A DNA stretch of 19,127 nt from CAYJRR01 sp964372275 [NCBI: uncultured bacterium] (GTDB lineage: Bacteria; CAYJRR01): NCBI GenBank assembly GCA_964372275.1, contig CAYJRR010000089.1, forward strand, positions 1-19,127, given 5' to 3'. The notes below the pieces were generated by a model. The model was given only the letters and a program-made list of their open reading frames with translations. It was not told where the DNA came from and did no database searches. This document shows, piece after piece, positions 1 through 8,784 of the stretch (its first letter is position 1; every line of letters starts with the position of its first letter). A program made the translations under genes and the position numbers.

Positions 1-174
<174 letters not shown>

Positions 175-177
175 TCG

Positions 178-1482
178 ATGCGCTTCGAATCGTGGGTCGG
201 ATTCCGCTACCTGATCTCGAAGCGAAGCTCGATCTTCGTCTCGTTCATCTCGGTGATCACGGTGCTCGGCGTGGTGCTGGGGGTCGCGGCGCTGAACGTC
301 ACCCTGGCGGTGATGACCGGCTTCGAGGAGGACCTCAAGGCCAAGATCATCGGGATGAACGCGCACGCGGTCGTCCTCTCGCACCTGTCGACCTTCGAGC
401 CCGATCCCCAGGCCGAGAAGACGATCCGGGAGACGCCGGGGGTGCTGGGGCTCACCCCGTTCACCTACAACGAGCTCCTGATGCAACAGGGGCCGCAGAC
501 CACCGGGGTGATCGTGCGCGGCGCCGACCCGTCCTCGATCGAGGCGGTCACCGACCTGGTGTCGAACATCTGCCTGGAGGAGGAGGTCGGCGAGGCCTGC
601 GGCAAGGCGCGGGGAACGCGGATCGACGACCGGCGCGCGGTGCTGGCGGAGGTCACGCGCGAGCACGAGATCAACGAGAGCGACAAGAAGGTGCCGGGGA
701 TCCTGATCGGCAGCCAGCTCGCGTCGCAGTTGTTCGTGGCCCCGGGGGAGGTGGTGCATCTCGTCGCGCCGGGGGCCGGGATCGGTCCGGGCGGAAACGT
801 CGCCAAGGTGCGGAGCTTCTACGTCGTCGGCACCTTCCGCACCGGGATGTGGGAATACGACCAGAAGTTCGCCTTCACCTCGGTCGAGGCGGCGCAGCGC
901 CTGTCGGGGGACGACGGGCGGATCGCCGGCTACGAGGTCAAGACCGACGACCTCTACCACGCGCCGCAAATCGCGATCCGGATCCAGGAGCGTCTGGGCG
1001 GATACCCGTGGGTGGTGAAGAGCTGGGTCGACCTGAACGGCGCGTTGTTCGAGGCGCTCCGGCTGGAGAAGTTCGTGATGGGTCTGCTGCTCTCGATCAT
1101 CACCGTCGTCGCCTCGTTCTCGATCGTTTCCATCCTGACGCTGATCGTCCTGGAGAAGACCAAGGAGATCGCGATCCTCAAGTCGATGGGGGCCTCCGAC
1201 CGGAGGGTTCTGGGCATCTTCGCCATCGAGGGGTTCACGATCGGCGCCTCCGGGGTGGTGCTCGGCACGCTCGCCGGCTGGGGCGTCGCGCGCGCGCTCA
1301 AGGCCTACGGATTTCCGCTCGACACCACCGTCTACTACCTCGACGAGCTTCCGGTGATCCTCGAGCCGCTCAACTTCGGCGTGGTCGGGGCGGTGGGTCT
1401 GCTCATCACCTTCGTGGCGACGCTGATCCCGTCGATGGTCGCGGCCCGGCAGAATCCGGTGAACGGGTTGAACTATGAGTAG
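178..1482 (+). CDS. lolC: Lipoprotein-releasing ABC transporter permease (LolC/LolE family)
   Basis: Predicted inner-membrane permease of the Lol system, which extracts lipoproteins from the inner membrane and hands them to LolA. The 434 residues show the MacB/FtsX layout. TM1 is about residues 18-46 and is followed by a large periplasmic domain. Three helices follow at about 298-325, 345-370 and 400-425. The cytoplasmic [15 protein letters not shown] stretch after TM2 is the usual coupling element for LolD. The protein ends NPVNGLNYE, like LolC/LolE. The segment [14 protein letters not shown], near residues 201-214, falls where E. coli LolC carries its LolA-binding hook (inference). Two cysteines (132 and 141) sit in the periplasmic part. 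Only one permease gene is present, so a homodimeric LolF-type complex is possible. An ATG with GGAG 9 nt upstream supports the start. The stop overlaps lolD by 8 nt. Confidence 0.93.
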   Translation: MRFESWVGFRYLISKRSSIFVSFISVITVLGVVLGVAALNVTLAVMTGFEEDLKAKIIGMNAHAVVLSHLSTFEPDPQAEKTIRETPGVLGLTPFTYNELLMQQGPQTTGVIVRGADPSSIEAVTDLVSNICLEEEVGEACGKARGTRIDDRRAVLAEVTREHEINESDKKVPGILIGSQLASQLFVAPGEVVHLVAPGAGIGPGGNVAKVRSFYVVGTFRTGMWEYDQKFAFTSVEAAQRLSGDDGRIAGYEVKTDDLYHAPQIAIRIQERLGGYPWVVKSWVDLNGALFEALRLEKFVMGLLLSIITVVASFSIVSILTLIVLEKTKEIAILKSMGASDRRVLGIFAIEGFTIGASGVVLGTLAGWGVARALKAYGFPLDTTVYYLDELPVILEPLNFGVVGAVGLLITFVATLIPSMVAARQNPVNGLNYE

Positions 1483-2263
1483 GGCGACGGGGGGAGGGAA
1501 TCCGGGGGAGCGGACCGACCTGGCGGCCGAGATCGTCGTCGCCGGGTTGGCGAAGAGCTATCCCGTTCCGTGGCAGAAGGGAAACGGGGCGCTGCCTGCG
1601 TTGCAGGTGCTTCGGGGCGTCGACTTCACCGTCCGCGCCGGAGAGCGGGTGGCGATCGTCGGCGCGTCGGGGGCCGGGAAGAGCACGCTCCTCCATCTAG
1701 TGGGAACCCTCGACCGGCCGACCTCCGGACGGATCTCGATCGGCGGGCAAGACGTCGAGAGGTGGCCTGGACCGCGCCTGGCGCGGTTCCGCAACGAGAC
1801 GCTCGGCTTCATCTTCCAGTTCCACCACCTCCTGCCCGACTTCAGCGCCTTGGAGAACGTGATGATGCCGGCGGTCATCGCCGGGCGCGGGCGGCGGGAG
1901 GCCGAAGCGCTCGCCCGGGAGGGGTTGGACGCGGTCGGCCTGGCCGATCGCGCCGAGCACCGGCCGGGGGAGCTGTCGGGCGGGGAGCGCCAGCGCGTCG
2001 CCGTCGCGCGGGCGATCGTGCTCCGGCCTCCGATCCTCCTGGCCGACGAGCCGACGGGGAACCTCGACGCGAAGACCGGGGGGGCGATCCACGAGCTGTT
2101 GGCCCGGATCAACGAGGAGCGTCGCGTCTCGCTGGTGACGGTGACGCACAACCCCGAGCTCGCGCGGCGGATGCACCGGCAGATCCGGCTGGTGGAGGGC
2201 CGGGCGGTCGAGGAGAGCCCCGGGACGGCGATGGAGATCCCGATGGAGGCGCAGCGACCGTGA
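1475..2263 (+). CDS. lolD: Lipoprotein-releasing system ATP-binding protein LolD
   Basis: Cytoplasmic ATPase that powers the LolC-type permease encoded just upstream. The 262 residues contain all ABC landmarks in order: Walker [10 protein letters not shown] near residues 63-71, a Q-loop in [18 protein letters not shown], the signature [14 protein letters not shown], Walker [13 protein letters not shown], and the switch histidine in VTVTHN. The [10 protein letters not shown] region is typical of LolD within the MacB/LolD group. The start lies inside the last codons of the permease gene (8-nt overlap), so translation is probably coupled. About 20 extra residues ([19 protein letters not shown]) precede the usual LolD core. 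Its stop overlaps the bamA start in GTGA. Confidence 0.95.
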   Translation: MSRATGGGNPGERTDLAAEIVVAGLAKSYPVPWQKGNGALPALQVLRGVDFTVRAGERVAIVGASGAGKSTLLHLVGTLDRPTSGRISIGGQDVERWPGPRLARFRNETLGFIFQFHHLLPDFSALENVMMPAVIAGRGRREAEALAREGLDAVGLADRAEHRPGELSGGERQRVAVARAIVLRPPILLADEPTGNLDAKTGGAIHELLARINEERRVSLVTVTHNPELARRMHRQIRLVEGRAVEESPGTAMEIPMEAQRP

Positions 2264-4656
2264 CCTTGCGCCGCGCGCGGATCGTTCTCCACCCGCTGCT
2301 CGCGATCGCCTTCGCGGCGCCGGCGGCGGCCCAGCGGAGGCTGCCGGAGCCGCCGGTCGCAGAGGCGCCGGCCGGCCGGATCCGCGAGATCCGGATCGAA
2401 GGGAACCGCAAGGCGGAGGCCGACGCGATCCGCTCCCGCATCCGGTCGCGCGTCGGCGAGCCGGTCGATCCGTCGCAGGTGGCCGCCGACATCCGCGAGA
2501 TCTACGACCTCGGGCTGTTCCGGGACGTCGTGGTCGACGCGGAACCGGCCGCCGGCGGGGTCGCGCTGGTCTATCGCGTGGTGGAGAAGCCGTCGATCTG
2601 GAGCATCACCTTCGAGGGGAACGACAAGGTCTCGCAGAAGGACCTCGAAGGGGTGGTCGAGGTGAAGCCGTTCTCGATCCTGGACAAGGCGGCGATCGCC
2701 CGCAGCATCGAGAAGATCAAGACGCACTACGCCGAAAAGGGGTTCTTCCTGGCCGACGTCGTCGCCCGGCCGAAGGAGATCAAGGGGAACCGCGTCGTCC
2801 TCGTCTTCCGCATCGACGAGGGGAAGAAGGTCCAAGTGCGGCGCATCCACTTCCTGGGGAACAAGTTCGCCAAGGACGCCGACCTGCGGCAGGCGATGCT
2901 GACCAAGGAGGGGAACGCCTTCTCCTGGCTCACCTCGCGGGGTACCTACCGCGAGGACGTCTTCGCCGGCGACGTCGAACTGCTCTCCAGCTACTACCTC
3001 GACCACGGCTTCATCAACGCGCAGATCGACCCGCCCCGGGTGTCGCTTTCCCGCGACAAGCGGTGGATCACGATCACCATCAACATCCGCGAAGGGGATC
3101 CGTACACCGTCTCGTCGGTCGATCTGAAGGGGGACCTTCCCGGGGAGGGGCTCTCCTTGCCGCTTCCGGACGGTGCCGACGCCGCCACCAAGGCGCGCGC
3201 GCGGGAGGAGCAGAAGGAGCTGCTCGACCTCCTGATCGCCAAGCCCGGGGAGACGTTCAGCCGCTCGCGCATCGGCCAGGACATCGTCCGGCTCACCGAG
3301 CGCTTCAGCGACGACGGCTACGCCTTCGCCAACATCTATCCGCTCACCGAGGTCGACAACGAGAAGCGGACGATCGCCATCGCCTTCGACGTGCAGAAGG
3401 GGGAGAAGGTCTACCTGGAGCGGATCAACGTCCGGGGGAACACCATCACCCGCGACAAGGTGATCCGCCGCGAGCTGCAGCTCGCGGAAGGGGACCTGTT
3501 CAGCGGGGCGAAGCTGAAGCGCAGCCGGGAGAACATCCTCCGCCTCGGCTACTTCGAGGACGTCTCCTTCACCACCCCGCGCGGCTCGGCCGACAACCAG
3601 TTGGTGCTGAACATCGACGTCAAGGAGAAGCCGACCGGGATCTTCTCCATCGGTGCCGGATTCTCCTCGGCCGAGAACTTCGTCTTCACCGCCCAGATCC
3701 AGAAGAACAACTTCCTGGGCCTGGGCTATTCGATGGCGGCCTCGACCGACATCTCCAGCCTGCGGCAGCGGTTCGCGCTGCACTTCCTCAACCCGTTCCT
3801 GTTCGACACCGAGTGGACGTCGGGGATCGACCTCTACAACCAGCAGTACGCCTTCCGCAGCTTCACGCGCCTCGACCGCGGCGGCGACATCTCCTTCGGG
3901 CACTACCTCGACCGGCGCCGCGAATCGCTGCTCGTCGGCAGCTACAAGCTGGAGGACACGCAGCTGGGGGACGTCAACGACGCGCTGCGGCCGATCTTCG
4001 GCGAGCCGGGGCTCACCTCCTCGGTGCGCGGAACGCTCTCCTGGGACCGGCGGGACAATCGCCTCTTTCCCACGCGGGGGTTTTACACCAGCCTCTCGAC
4101 CGAATACGCCGGCGGTCCGTTCGGCGGCGACCTCGACTTCCTGCGTTTTTCGGCCAACGCCCGCGGCTTCTACCCGGTCGGAATCGAGGCGTTCCGCCCG
4201 GTGCTGCGGGCGAACGCGACGCTCGGCCAGATCTACAGCACCGACGGCGAGCCGGTCCCGGTCTTCGAGCGCTACTACGCCGGCGGAATCAACTCGGTCC
4301 GCGGTTACTACCTCAACTCGCTCGGGCCGACGCAGCGGGTGTTGGGGAGCGGAGATCCGCAATCGACCGACCAGCGCCTGCCGGTGGGGGGGAACCAGCT
4401 GGCGCTCGTGAACCTCGAGGTGGAGTTCCCGATCATCCAGCAGGCGGCGATCCGGGGCGTGCTGTTCTACGACGCCGGGAACGCCTTCGCCGCCGAGGAT
4501 CGGATCTCCTGGGGCGGGATGCGGAAGTCGTACGGATTCGGCATCCGCTGGTTCAGCCCCATCGGACCGCTCCGGTTCGAATGGGGCTTCCCGATCGACC
4601 GGCGGCCGGACGAGGAGAAGCGCCAGTTCGAGTTCACCATCGGGAGCTTCTTCTAG
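2260..4656 (+). CDS. bamA: Outer membrane protein assembly factor BamA
   Basis: Omp85-family insertase that folds beta-barrel proteins into the outer membrane. From the GTG at 2260 (overlapping the lolD stop) it has 798 residues. A signal peptide of about 24 residues ends APAAA, with cleavage likely before QRRLPE. Five POTRA domains start near residues 41, 111, 189, 281 and 383, each opening with a strand ending in GN or GD. The barrel runs from about residue 459 to the end. It carries the [13 protein letters not shown] motif, the lid-lock VRGY at 680-683 (VRGF in E. coli) and a terminal phenylalanine after a beta-signal-like [13 protein letters not shown]4 carries an extra charged helix-like stretch of roughly 20 residues near 291-318. 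The placement between lolD and skp fits. No internal start competes, because the signal peptide needs this one. Confidence 0.96.
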   Translation: MTLRRARIVLHPLLAIAFAAPAAAQRRLPEPPVAEAPAGRIREIRIEGNRKAEADAIRSRIRSRVGEPVDPSQVAADIREIYDLGLFRDVVVDAEPAAGGVALVYRVVEKPSIWSITFEGNDKVSQKDLEGVVEVKPFSILDKAAIARSIEKIKTHYAEKGFFLADVVARPKEIKGNRVVLVFRIDEGKKVQVRRIHFLGNKFAKDADLRQAMLTKEGNAFSWLTSRGTYREDVFAGDVELLSSYYLDHGFINAQIDPPRVSLSRDKRWITITINIREGDPYTVSSVDLKGDLPGEGLSLPLPDGADAATKARAREEQKELLDLLIAKPGETFSRSRIGQDIVRLTERFSDDGYAFANIYPLTEVDNEKRTIAIAFDVQKGEKVYLERINVRGNTITRDKVIRRELQLAEGDLFSGAKLKRSRENILRLGYFEDVSFTTPRGSADNQLVLNIDVKEKPTGIFSIGAGFSSAENFVFTAQIQKNNFLGLGYSMAASTDISSLRQRFALHFLNPFLFDTEWTSGIDLYNQQYAFRSFTRLDRGGDISFGHYLDRRRESLLVGSYKLEDTQLGDVNDALRPIFGEPGLTSSVRGTLSWDRRDNRLFPTRGFYTSLSTEYAGGPFGGDLDFLRFSANARGFYPVGIEAFRPVLRANATLGQIYSTDGEPVPVFERYYAGGINSVRGYYLNSLGPTQRVLGSGDPQSTDQRLPVGGNQLALVNLEVEFPIIQQAAIRGVLFYDAGNAFAAEDRISWGGMRKSYGFGIRWFSPIGPLRFEWGFPIDRRPDEEKRQFEFTIGSFF

Positions 4657-5196
4657 ATGCGCGCACGTCGACTGGCAGGGGGCGCCGTTCTCATCGCCGC
4701 CACGGTTTCGGTCGCGCCGCCGCGCGCGTCGGCGCAGCCGGCGCCGAAGATCGCCTTCGTCGACCTGGAGTACGCCCTCAACAACGTCGACGAGGGGAAG
4801 AAGGCGAAGGCGGTCCTGGAACAGGACTACAAGCGGAAGAAGGAGGAGCTGGAGGCGACGCGGTCCCAGCTCGTCCGCATGGAGGGGGATCTCAAGTCGC
4901 AGGTGCTCGTTCTTTCGGAGGAGGCGCGTCGGGCGAAGACGCAGGAGCTCGGGGTGGCGCAGGCCAAGTACGAGGCCGACAAGAAGGCTGCCTACGAGAG
5001 CTGGCAGAAGAAGGAGGCCAGCTTGACCCGCGATCTCCTCGAGCGGCTGACGGCGATCGTGCAGCAGATCGGCCGGGAGGGGGGCTACACCTTCATCCTG
5101 GAGCGGCACGACGCCTCGGTGCTCTACGCGCCGGAGAACGTCGACCTCACGCGACAGGTGATCGAGCGCTTCAACAAGCAGGGAGGATCGCGATGA
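4657..5196 (+). CDS. skp: OmpH/Skp-family periplasmic chaperone
   Basis: Periplasmic chaperone that holds unfolded outer membrane proteins on their way to BamA. The 179-residue product starts at the ATG directly after the bamA TAG (TAGATG, no gap). It has a signal peptide with cleavage after RASA, before QPAPKIAF. The mature N-terminus IAFVDLEYALNNVDEGKKA matches the OmpH strand-helix start. Residues from about 45 to 130 are a long Lys/Glu-rich coiled coil (the Skp tentacle), followed by the closing segment with YTFILERHDASVLYA. Family members are usually 160-180 residues. The stop overlaps the fabZ start in ATGA. Sequence similarity in this family is low, so the call rests on architecture plus context. 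Confidence 0.9.
   Translation: MRARRLAGGAVLIAATVSVAPPRASAQPAPKIAFVDLEYALNNVDEGKKAKAVLEQDYKRKKEELEATRSQLVRMEGDLKSQVLVLSEEARRAKTQELGVAQAKYEADKKAAYESWQKKEASLTRDLLERLTAIVQQIGREGGYTFILERHDASVLYAPENVDLTRQVIERFNKQGGSR
5182..5186 (+). promoter_or_regulatory. Ribosome binding site for fabZ
   Basis: GGAGG lies 6 nt before the ATG at 5193, inside the end of skp. It decides the fabZ start. The in-frame ATG at 5268, which would give the canonical FabZ length, has no such sequence upstream. Confidence 0.6.
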
Positions 5197-5741
5197 GCGG
5201 GGACAGGGGTCCGGAGAGCCCCCCGGGGGAGCGCGGACGCGCGGACAAGGCTCCGGCCGCCGGGGCGATGGACATCCAGGAGCTTCTGCAGACGCTTCCC
5301 CACCGCTACCCGTTCCTGATGGTCGACCGCGTCACCGAGTGGGAGCCCGCCAAGCGGGCGCGCGGCTACAAGAACGTGACGGTCAACGAGCCGTTCTTCA
5401 CCGGGCACTTCCCGGGCCGGCCGATCATGCCCGGGGTGATGATCGTGGAGTCGATGGCGCAGGTGGCGGCGACGCTCGCCATGCGCGGCGAAGGGGGGAA
5501 GGAGAACCAGGTCTACCTTCTCGGCGTCGACGACTTCCGGATCCGCAAGCCGGTCGTTCCGGGTGATCGCCTGGAGATCCTCATCGACGTGCTGAAGGTG
5601 AAGGGGGCCTTCTGGCGATTCCGGGGCACCGCCACCGTCGACGGCGCCGAGGTGGCGTCCGGGGAGTTCCTCGCCGCGGTCACCAAGGCGGACGGGAGCG
5701 CCGGCGCCGTCGAACGGGAGAAGAAGGGGACCGCCTCGTGA
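5193..5741 (+). CDS. fabZ: 3-hydroxyacyl-[acyl-carrier-protein] dehydratase FabZ
   Basis: Cytoplasmic hot-dog-fold enzyme that dehydrates 3-hydroxyacyl-ACP in fatty acid elongation. It competes with LpxA for the 3-hydroxyacyl-ACP pool, which explains its usual place in lpx clusters. The core is clear: LPHRYPFLMVDR, then FFTGHFPGRPIMPGVMIVESMAQ with the catalytic histidine (in GHFPG) and glutamate (in VESMAQ), then FRIRKPVVPGD. From the ATG at 5193 the protein has 182 residues, about 25 more than usual at the N-terminus (MSGDRGPESPPGERGRADKA...). An internal ATG at 5268 would give 157 residues, but the GGAGG and the ATGA overlap favour the upstream start. The order skp-fabZ lacks the lpxD normally found between them. 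Confidence 0.95.
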   Translation: MSGDRGPESPPGERGRADKAPAAGAMDIQELLQTLPHRYPFLMVDRVTEWEPAKRARGYKNVTVNEPFFTGHFPGRPIMPGVMIVESMAQVAATLAMRGEGGKENQVYLLGVDDFRIRKPVVPGDRLEILIDVLKVKGAFWRFRGTATVDGAEVASGEFLAAVTKADGSAGAVEREKKGTAS

Positions 5742-6574
5742 GCGCCTCCATCCACCCGACCGCCCACGTCGAGAAGGGGGCCGAGCTCGCCGACGGAGTG
5801 CAGGTCGGTCCCGCGGCCTACGTCGGTGCCCACGTGAAGATCGGCCGCGGGACGGTCGTCTCTCCGCACGCGGTCGTCGACGGACACACGGAGCTCGGCG
5901 AAGGGAACGTCGTATACCCCTACGCCTCGGTGGGGACGCGCCCGCAGGACCTGAAGTACAAAGGGGAACCGACCGTCCTCAAGATCGGCCATCGCAACCA
6001 GATCCGCGAGTTCACCACCCTCAATGTGGGGACCGTACAAGGCGGCGGGGTGACGACCCTCGGGTCGGAGAACCTGATCATGGCCTACGCCCACGTCGCC
6101 CACGACTGCCATGTCGGCGACCGGTGCGTCCTGACCAACGGGGTACAGCTCGCCGGCCACGTGACGCTCGAAGAGTACGTCATCGTCGGCGCGATGGCGG
6201 CGATCCACCAGTTCGTGCGGATCGGCGCCCACGCCATCCTCTCCGCCGGATCGATGATCGGGCGCGACGTTCCGCCGTTCTGCATCGCGGCCGGACGCGG
6301 CGGACTGCTTTACGGCCTCAACACGATCGGTCTCAAGCGCCGCGGCTTTTCCGCCGAGACACGCTCGGCGATGAAGCGCGCCTACCGCGCGGCCTTCCGG
6401 TCGGGGTTGTCGGTCCCGAAGGCGATCGAGGCGTTGCGGCGCGACTTCGCGGGCGTGGCCGAGGCGGAACGGATGGCGGAGTTCATGGCGGCTTCCAAGC
6501 GGGGCCTGTGCATCGACTCCAGCCGCCGCAAGGGGAAGCGCGTCGAGACCGGCAGCGAAGAGGCCGAGGGATAG
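5738..6574 (+). CDS. lpxA: Acyl-ACP:UDP-N-acetylglucosamine O-acyltransferase LpxA
   Basis: First enzyme of lipid A synthesis. It transfers a 3-hydroxyacyl chain from ACP to the 3-position of UDP-GlcNAc (or to the 3-amino group of UDP-GlcNAc3N where that sugar is made). The 278 residues start at a GTG overlapping the fabZ stop. An N-terminal left-handed beta-helix of hexapeptide repeats (about residues 1-185) precedes the C-terminal helical domain with LNTIGLKRRGFS. His122 in AHVAHDC is the counterpart of E. coli catalytic His125. The residue aligning with the E. coli hydrocarbon-ruler Gly173 is Ala170, so the preferred chain may be slightly shorter than C14 (inference). The C-terminus has a charged tail of about 20 residues (DSSRRKGKRVETGSEEAEG) beyond the usual end RGLCI. 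Confidence 0.96.
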   Translation: MSASIHPTAHVEKGAELADGVQVGPAAYVGAHVKIGRGTVVSPHAVVDGHTELGEGNVVYPYASVGTRPQDLKYKGEPTVLKIGHRNQIREFTTLNVGTVQGGGVTTLGSENLIMAYAHVAHDCHVGDRCVLTNGVQLAGHVTLEEYVIVGAMAAIHQFVRIGAHAILSAGSMIGRDVPPFCIAAGRGGLLYGLNTIGLKRRGFSAETRSAMKRAYRAAFRSGLSVPKAIEALRRDFAGVAEAERMAEFMAASKRGLCIDSSRRKGKRVETGSEEAEG

Positions 6575-6580
6575 GCCGGA

Positions 6581-7588
6581 ATGGCGCCTCTACGGTTCGG
6601 GGTGGTCGGTTGCGGATACCTCGGGCGCTTCCACGCCGAGAAGTACGCGGCGATGGCCTCCGACGGGGTGCAGCTGGTGGGTGCCTGCGACATCGCTCTC
6701 GACCGCGCGCAGGAGGTGGTCCAGAAGCTCGGCGTCGGAACGGCGTTCGCGGAGGTCTCCGGGCTCGTCGCGGCCGGCGTCGACGCGGTCAGTGTCGTGG
6801 TGCCGACGCACCTGCACCACGCGGTGGCCAAGCCGCTCCTCGAGGCCGGCGTCGACTGCCTGGTCGAGAAGCCGTTCGCGGTGACGCTCGAGGAGGCCGA
6901 CGACCTGATCGCCACCGCCGCCGCGCGCGGAAGGGTGCTGCAGGTCGGGCACCTGGAGCGATTCAACCCGGTGATGCTCTCGCTCAAGGAGAAGATCCGG
7001 AATCCGATGTTCGTGGAGAGCCACCGCTTGAGCTCCTTCGGCGAGCGGGGGACCGAGGTCGACGTGATCCTCGACCTGATGATCCACGACCTCGACATCA
7101 TCCTGATGGCGGTCGACAGCGAGGTGATCCAGGTCTCGGCGGTCGGGATCCCGGTGCTCACCGACAAGATCGACATCGCCAACGCGCGTCTCGAATTCGC
7201 CAGCGGCTGCGTGGCGAACGTGACCGCCTCGCGGGTCTCGACCGGACGCATGCGGAAGATCCGGCTGTTCCAGGCCGACGCCTACCTCTCGATCGACTAT
7301 CAGGCCAAGAACGTCCAGGTCGTGCGGCGCACGGCGGAGCCGGGAAGGGCGCCATCGATCGGCGGAGAGCTGCTCGAGATCCGGGAAGGGGATGCGCTGG
7401 AGGCGGAGCTCCGCTCCTTTGTCGCCAGCGTCCGCGCGCGGTCGCGCCCGGCGGTCACTGGAGAAGACGGCCGCAACGCGCTCAAGCTCGCCCACGACGT
7501 CGCCGACGCGATCCGCCGGCGCGCGGCCGCCGCGCGCGACCGTCTGCCGGCCGGGATCGCCGACTCGATCCTCGCCCGCCGGACATGA
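6581..7588 (+). CDS. Gfo/Idh/MocA-family oxidoreductase, possible UDP-GlcNAc 3-dehydrogenase (GnnA-like)
   Basis: NAD(P)-dependent sugar dehydrogenase of 335 residues. The Rossmann fold opens with GVVGCGYLGRFH (residues 6-17). The family motif EKP is at 96-98, followed by HLERFNP at 124-130 and a DLMIHDLD stretch with His169. It sits between lpxA and lpxB, the position of gnnA in Acidithiobacillus ferrooxidans. There GnnA oxidises the 3-OH of UDP-GlcNAc and GnnB transaminates it, so that lipid A carries an amide at position 3. No GnnB-like aminotransferase is encoded in this window. The enzyme may therefore work with an aminotransferase elsewhere or do something else. It starts 6 nt after lpxA, and its TGA overlaps the lpxB ATG. 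Family confidence is high; the substrate is inferred from position. Confidence 0.85.
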   Translation: MAPLRFGVVGCGYLGRFHAEKYAAMASDGVQLVGACDIALDRAQEVVQKLGVGTAFAEVSGLVAAGVDAVSVVVPTHLHHAVAKPLLEAGVDCLVEKPFAVTLEEADDLIATAAARGRVLQVGHLERFNPVMLSLKEKIRNPMFVESHRLSSFGERGTEVDVILDLMIHDLDIILMAVDSEVIQVSAVGIPVLTDKIDIANARLEFASGCVANVTASRVSTGRMRKIRLFQADAYLSIDYQAKNVQVVRRTAEPGRAPSIGGELLEIREGDALEAELRSFVASVRARSRPAVTGEDGRNALKLAHDVADAIRRRAAAARDRLPAGIADSILARRT

Positions 7589-8784
7589 GCGCCGGGTCCG
7601 CCGGCGGAGGCCAGGCCCCCCGACGCCTGATGATCGTCGCGGGGGAGGCGTCGGGGGATTCGCACGGAGCGGCCCTGGTCCGGGAGCTGCGCCGCGCCGA
7701 TCCGGGCCTCGAGGTGTTCGGGTGTGGCGGTCCGCGGATGCGGGAGGCCGGCGTCGACGTCGTCTTCGACTCCAAGAGCGTGGCGGTGGTCGGGGCCTCG
7801 GAGGTGGTGTCGCGGCTGCCGACGATCCTGCGGGTGCTGGCGTGGCTCCAGGCGGCGCTGGAGGAGGTCCGGCCCGACGCCGTCGTCCTGATCGACTTTC
7901 CCGACTTCAACTTCCGCGTCGCCGCCGCCGCGCGCGCAGCCGGGGTGCCGGTCTTCTACTACATCTCGCCGCAGATCTGGGCCTGGCGTCGCGGCCGGGC
8001 GCGATTCCTCGCGCGCACCGTTGCCGGGATGGCGGTGATCTTCCCCTTCGAAGCGGAGCTCTACCGCGCGTGGGGGCTGCCGGCGCGCTTCGTCGGACAC
8101 CCGATCATGGACGGGCCGTTCGGCGCCGTTCCCGACCGCACCGCGGCGCGGATCGATCTCGGCCTCGACGCCGCCACGCCGGCCATCGCGCTGCTGCCGG
8201 GAAGCCGGGAGAGCGAGGTGGGGCACCACCTGGCGCCGATGATCGCCGCCGCGTCGCTCCTTGCGCGCGAGATCCCGGGGGCCGTCTTCCTTCTGCCGGT
8301 CGCGCCGACCCTCGATCGCCGGCGCCTCGAAGGCGCGCTCGGCGGGTCGGCGGCGCCGATTCGGCTGATCGAGGGGGACGCGGAGCGGCCGGCCAGCCTG
8401 CGCGTGCTGGCGGCGGCCGACCTCGCCGCCGTCAAGTCGGGGACGTCGACGGTCGAGGCGGCGCTCGCCCAGGTCCCGTTCGTCGTCGTCTACCGGCTTT
8501 CGGCGGCGACCTACGCGCTGGGCCGCCTCCTGGTGCGGGTCCCGTTCATCGCCATGGCGAACCTGATCGCCGGGCGGGAGGTGGCGCCGGAGCTGGTGCA
8601 GGGGGCGTTCACCCCCGAGCGGCTGGCGGCGGAGATCGTCGCGCTGCACCGGGATCCGGCGCGACGCGAGCGGATCCGCGCCGGCCTGGCGGAGGTCCGG
8701 GGCAGGCTCGGTGGCCCCGGCGCCTCGGCGCGCGCCGCGGAGATGGTGCTCGAGCTGTTGGCGACCGAGGCGGAGGGCGGATGA
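7585..8784 (+). CDS. lpxB: Lipid-A-disaccharide synthase LpxB
   Basis: GT19 glycosyltransferase, peripheral on the inner membrane, that joins UDP-2,3-diacylglucosamine and lipid X to make the tetra-acylated disaccharide. The 399 residues show the LpxB hallmarks in order: GEASGD at residues 20-25, DFPDFNFRVA, YYISPQIWAWRRGR, FVGHPIMD, LPGSRESEV and SGTSTVEAALA, then FIAMANLIAGREVAPELVQ near the end. The N-terminus has about 10 extra residues (MSAGSAGGGQ) before the first strand. The start overlaps the upstream stop in ATGA, and the end overlaps the next start in the same way. The product would be the substrate of the LpxK part of the fusion gene at 12108-14570. Confidence 0.97.
   Translation: MSAGSAGGGQAPRRLMIVAGEASGDSHGAALVRELRRADPGLEVFGCGGPRMREAGVDVVFDSKSVAVVGASEVVSRLPTILRVLAWLQAALEEVRPDAVVLIDFPDFNFRVAAAARAAGVPVFYYISPQIWAWRRGRARFLARTVAGMAVIFPFEAELYRAWGLPARFVGHPIMDGPFGAVPDRTAARIDLGLDAATPAIALLPGSRESEVGHHLAPMIAAASLLAREIPGAVFLLPVAPTLDRRRLEGALGGSAAPIRLIEGDAERPASLRVLAAADLAAVKSGTSTVEAALAQVPFVVVYRLSAATYALGRLLVRVPFIAMANLIAGREVAPELVQGAFTPERLAAEIVALHRDPARRERIRAGLAEVRGRLGGPGASARAAEMVLELLATEAEGG

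Noticed and set aside
1558-5109. Very long open frame on the minus strand opposite lolD, bamA and skp (about 1180 codons)
   Set aside because: In GC-rich DNA the antisense frame of a real gene often lacks stops. The translation is a low-complexity Arg/Asp/Val/Leu/Pro mix with no recognisable domain, and the plus-strand genes here are certain.
3063-5741. Long plus-strand frame running through bamA and skp before fabZ
   Set aside because: The part before fabZ is Arg/Gly/Ala-rich shadow sequence over bamA and skp. Only the last part (from 5193) is a real gene.
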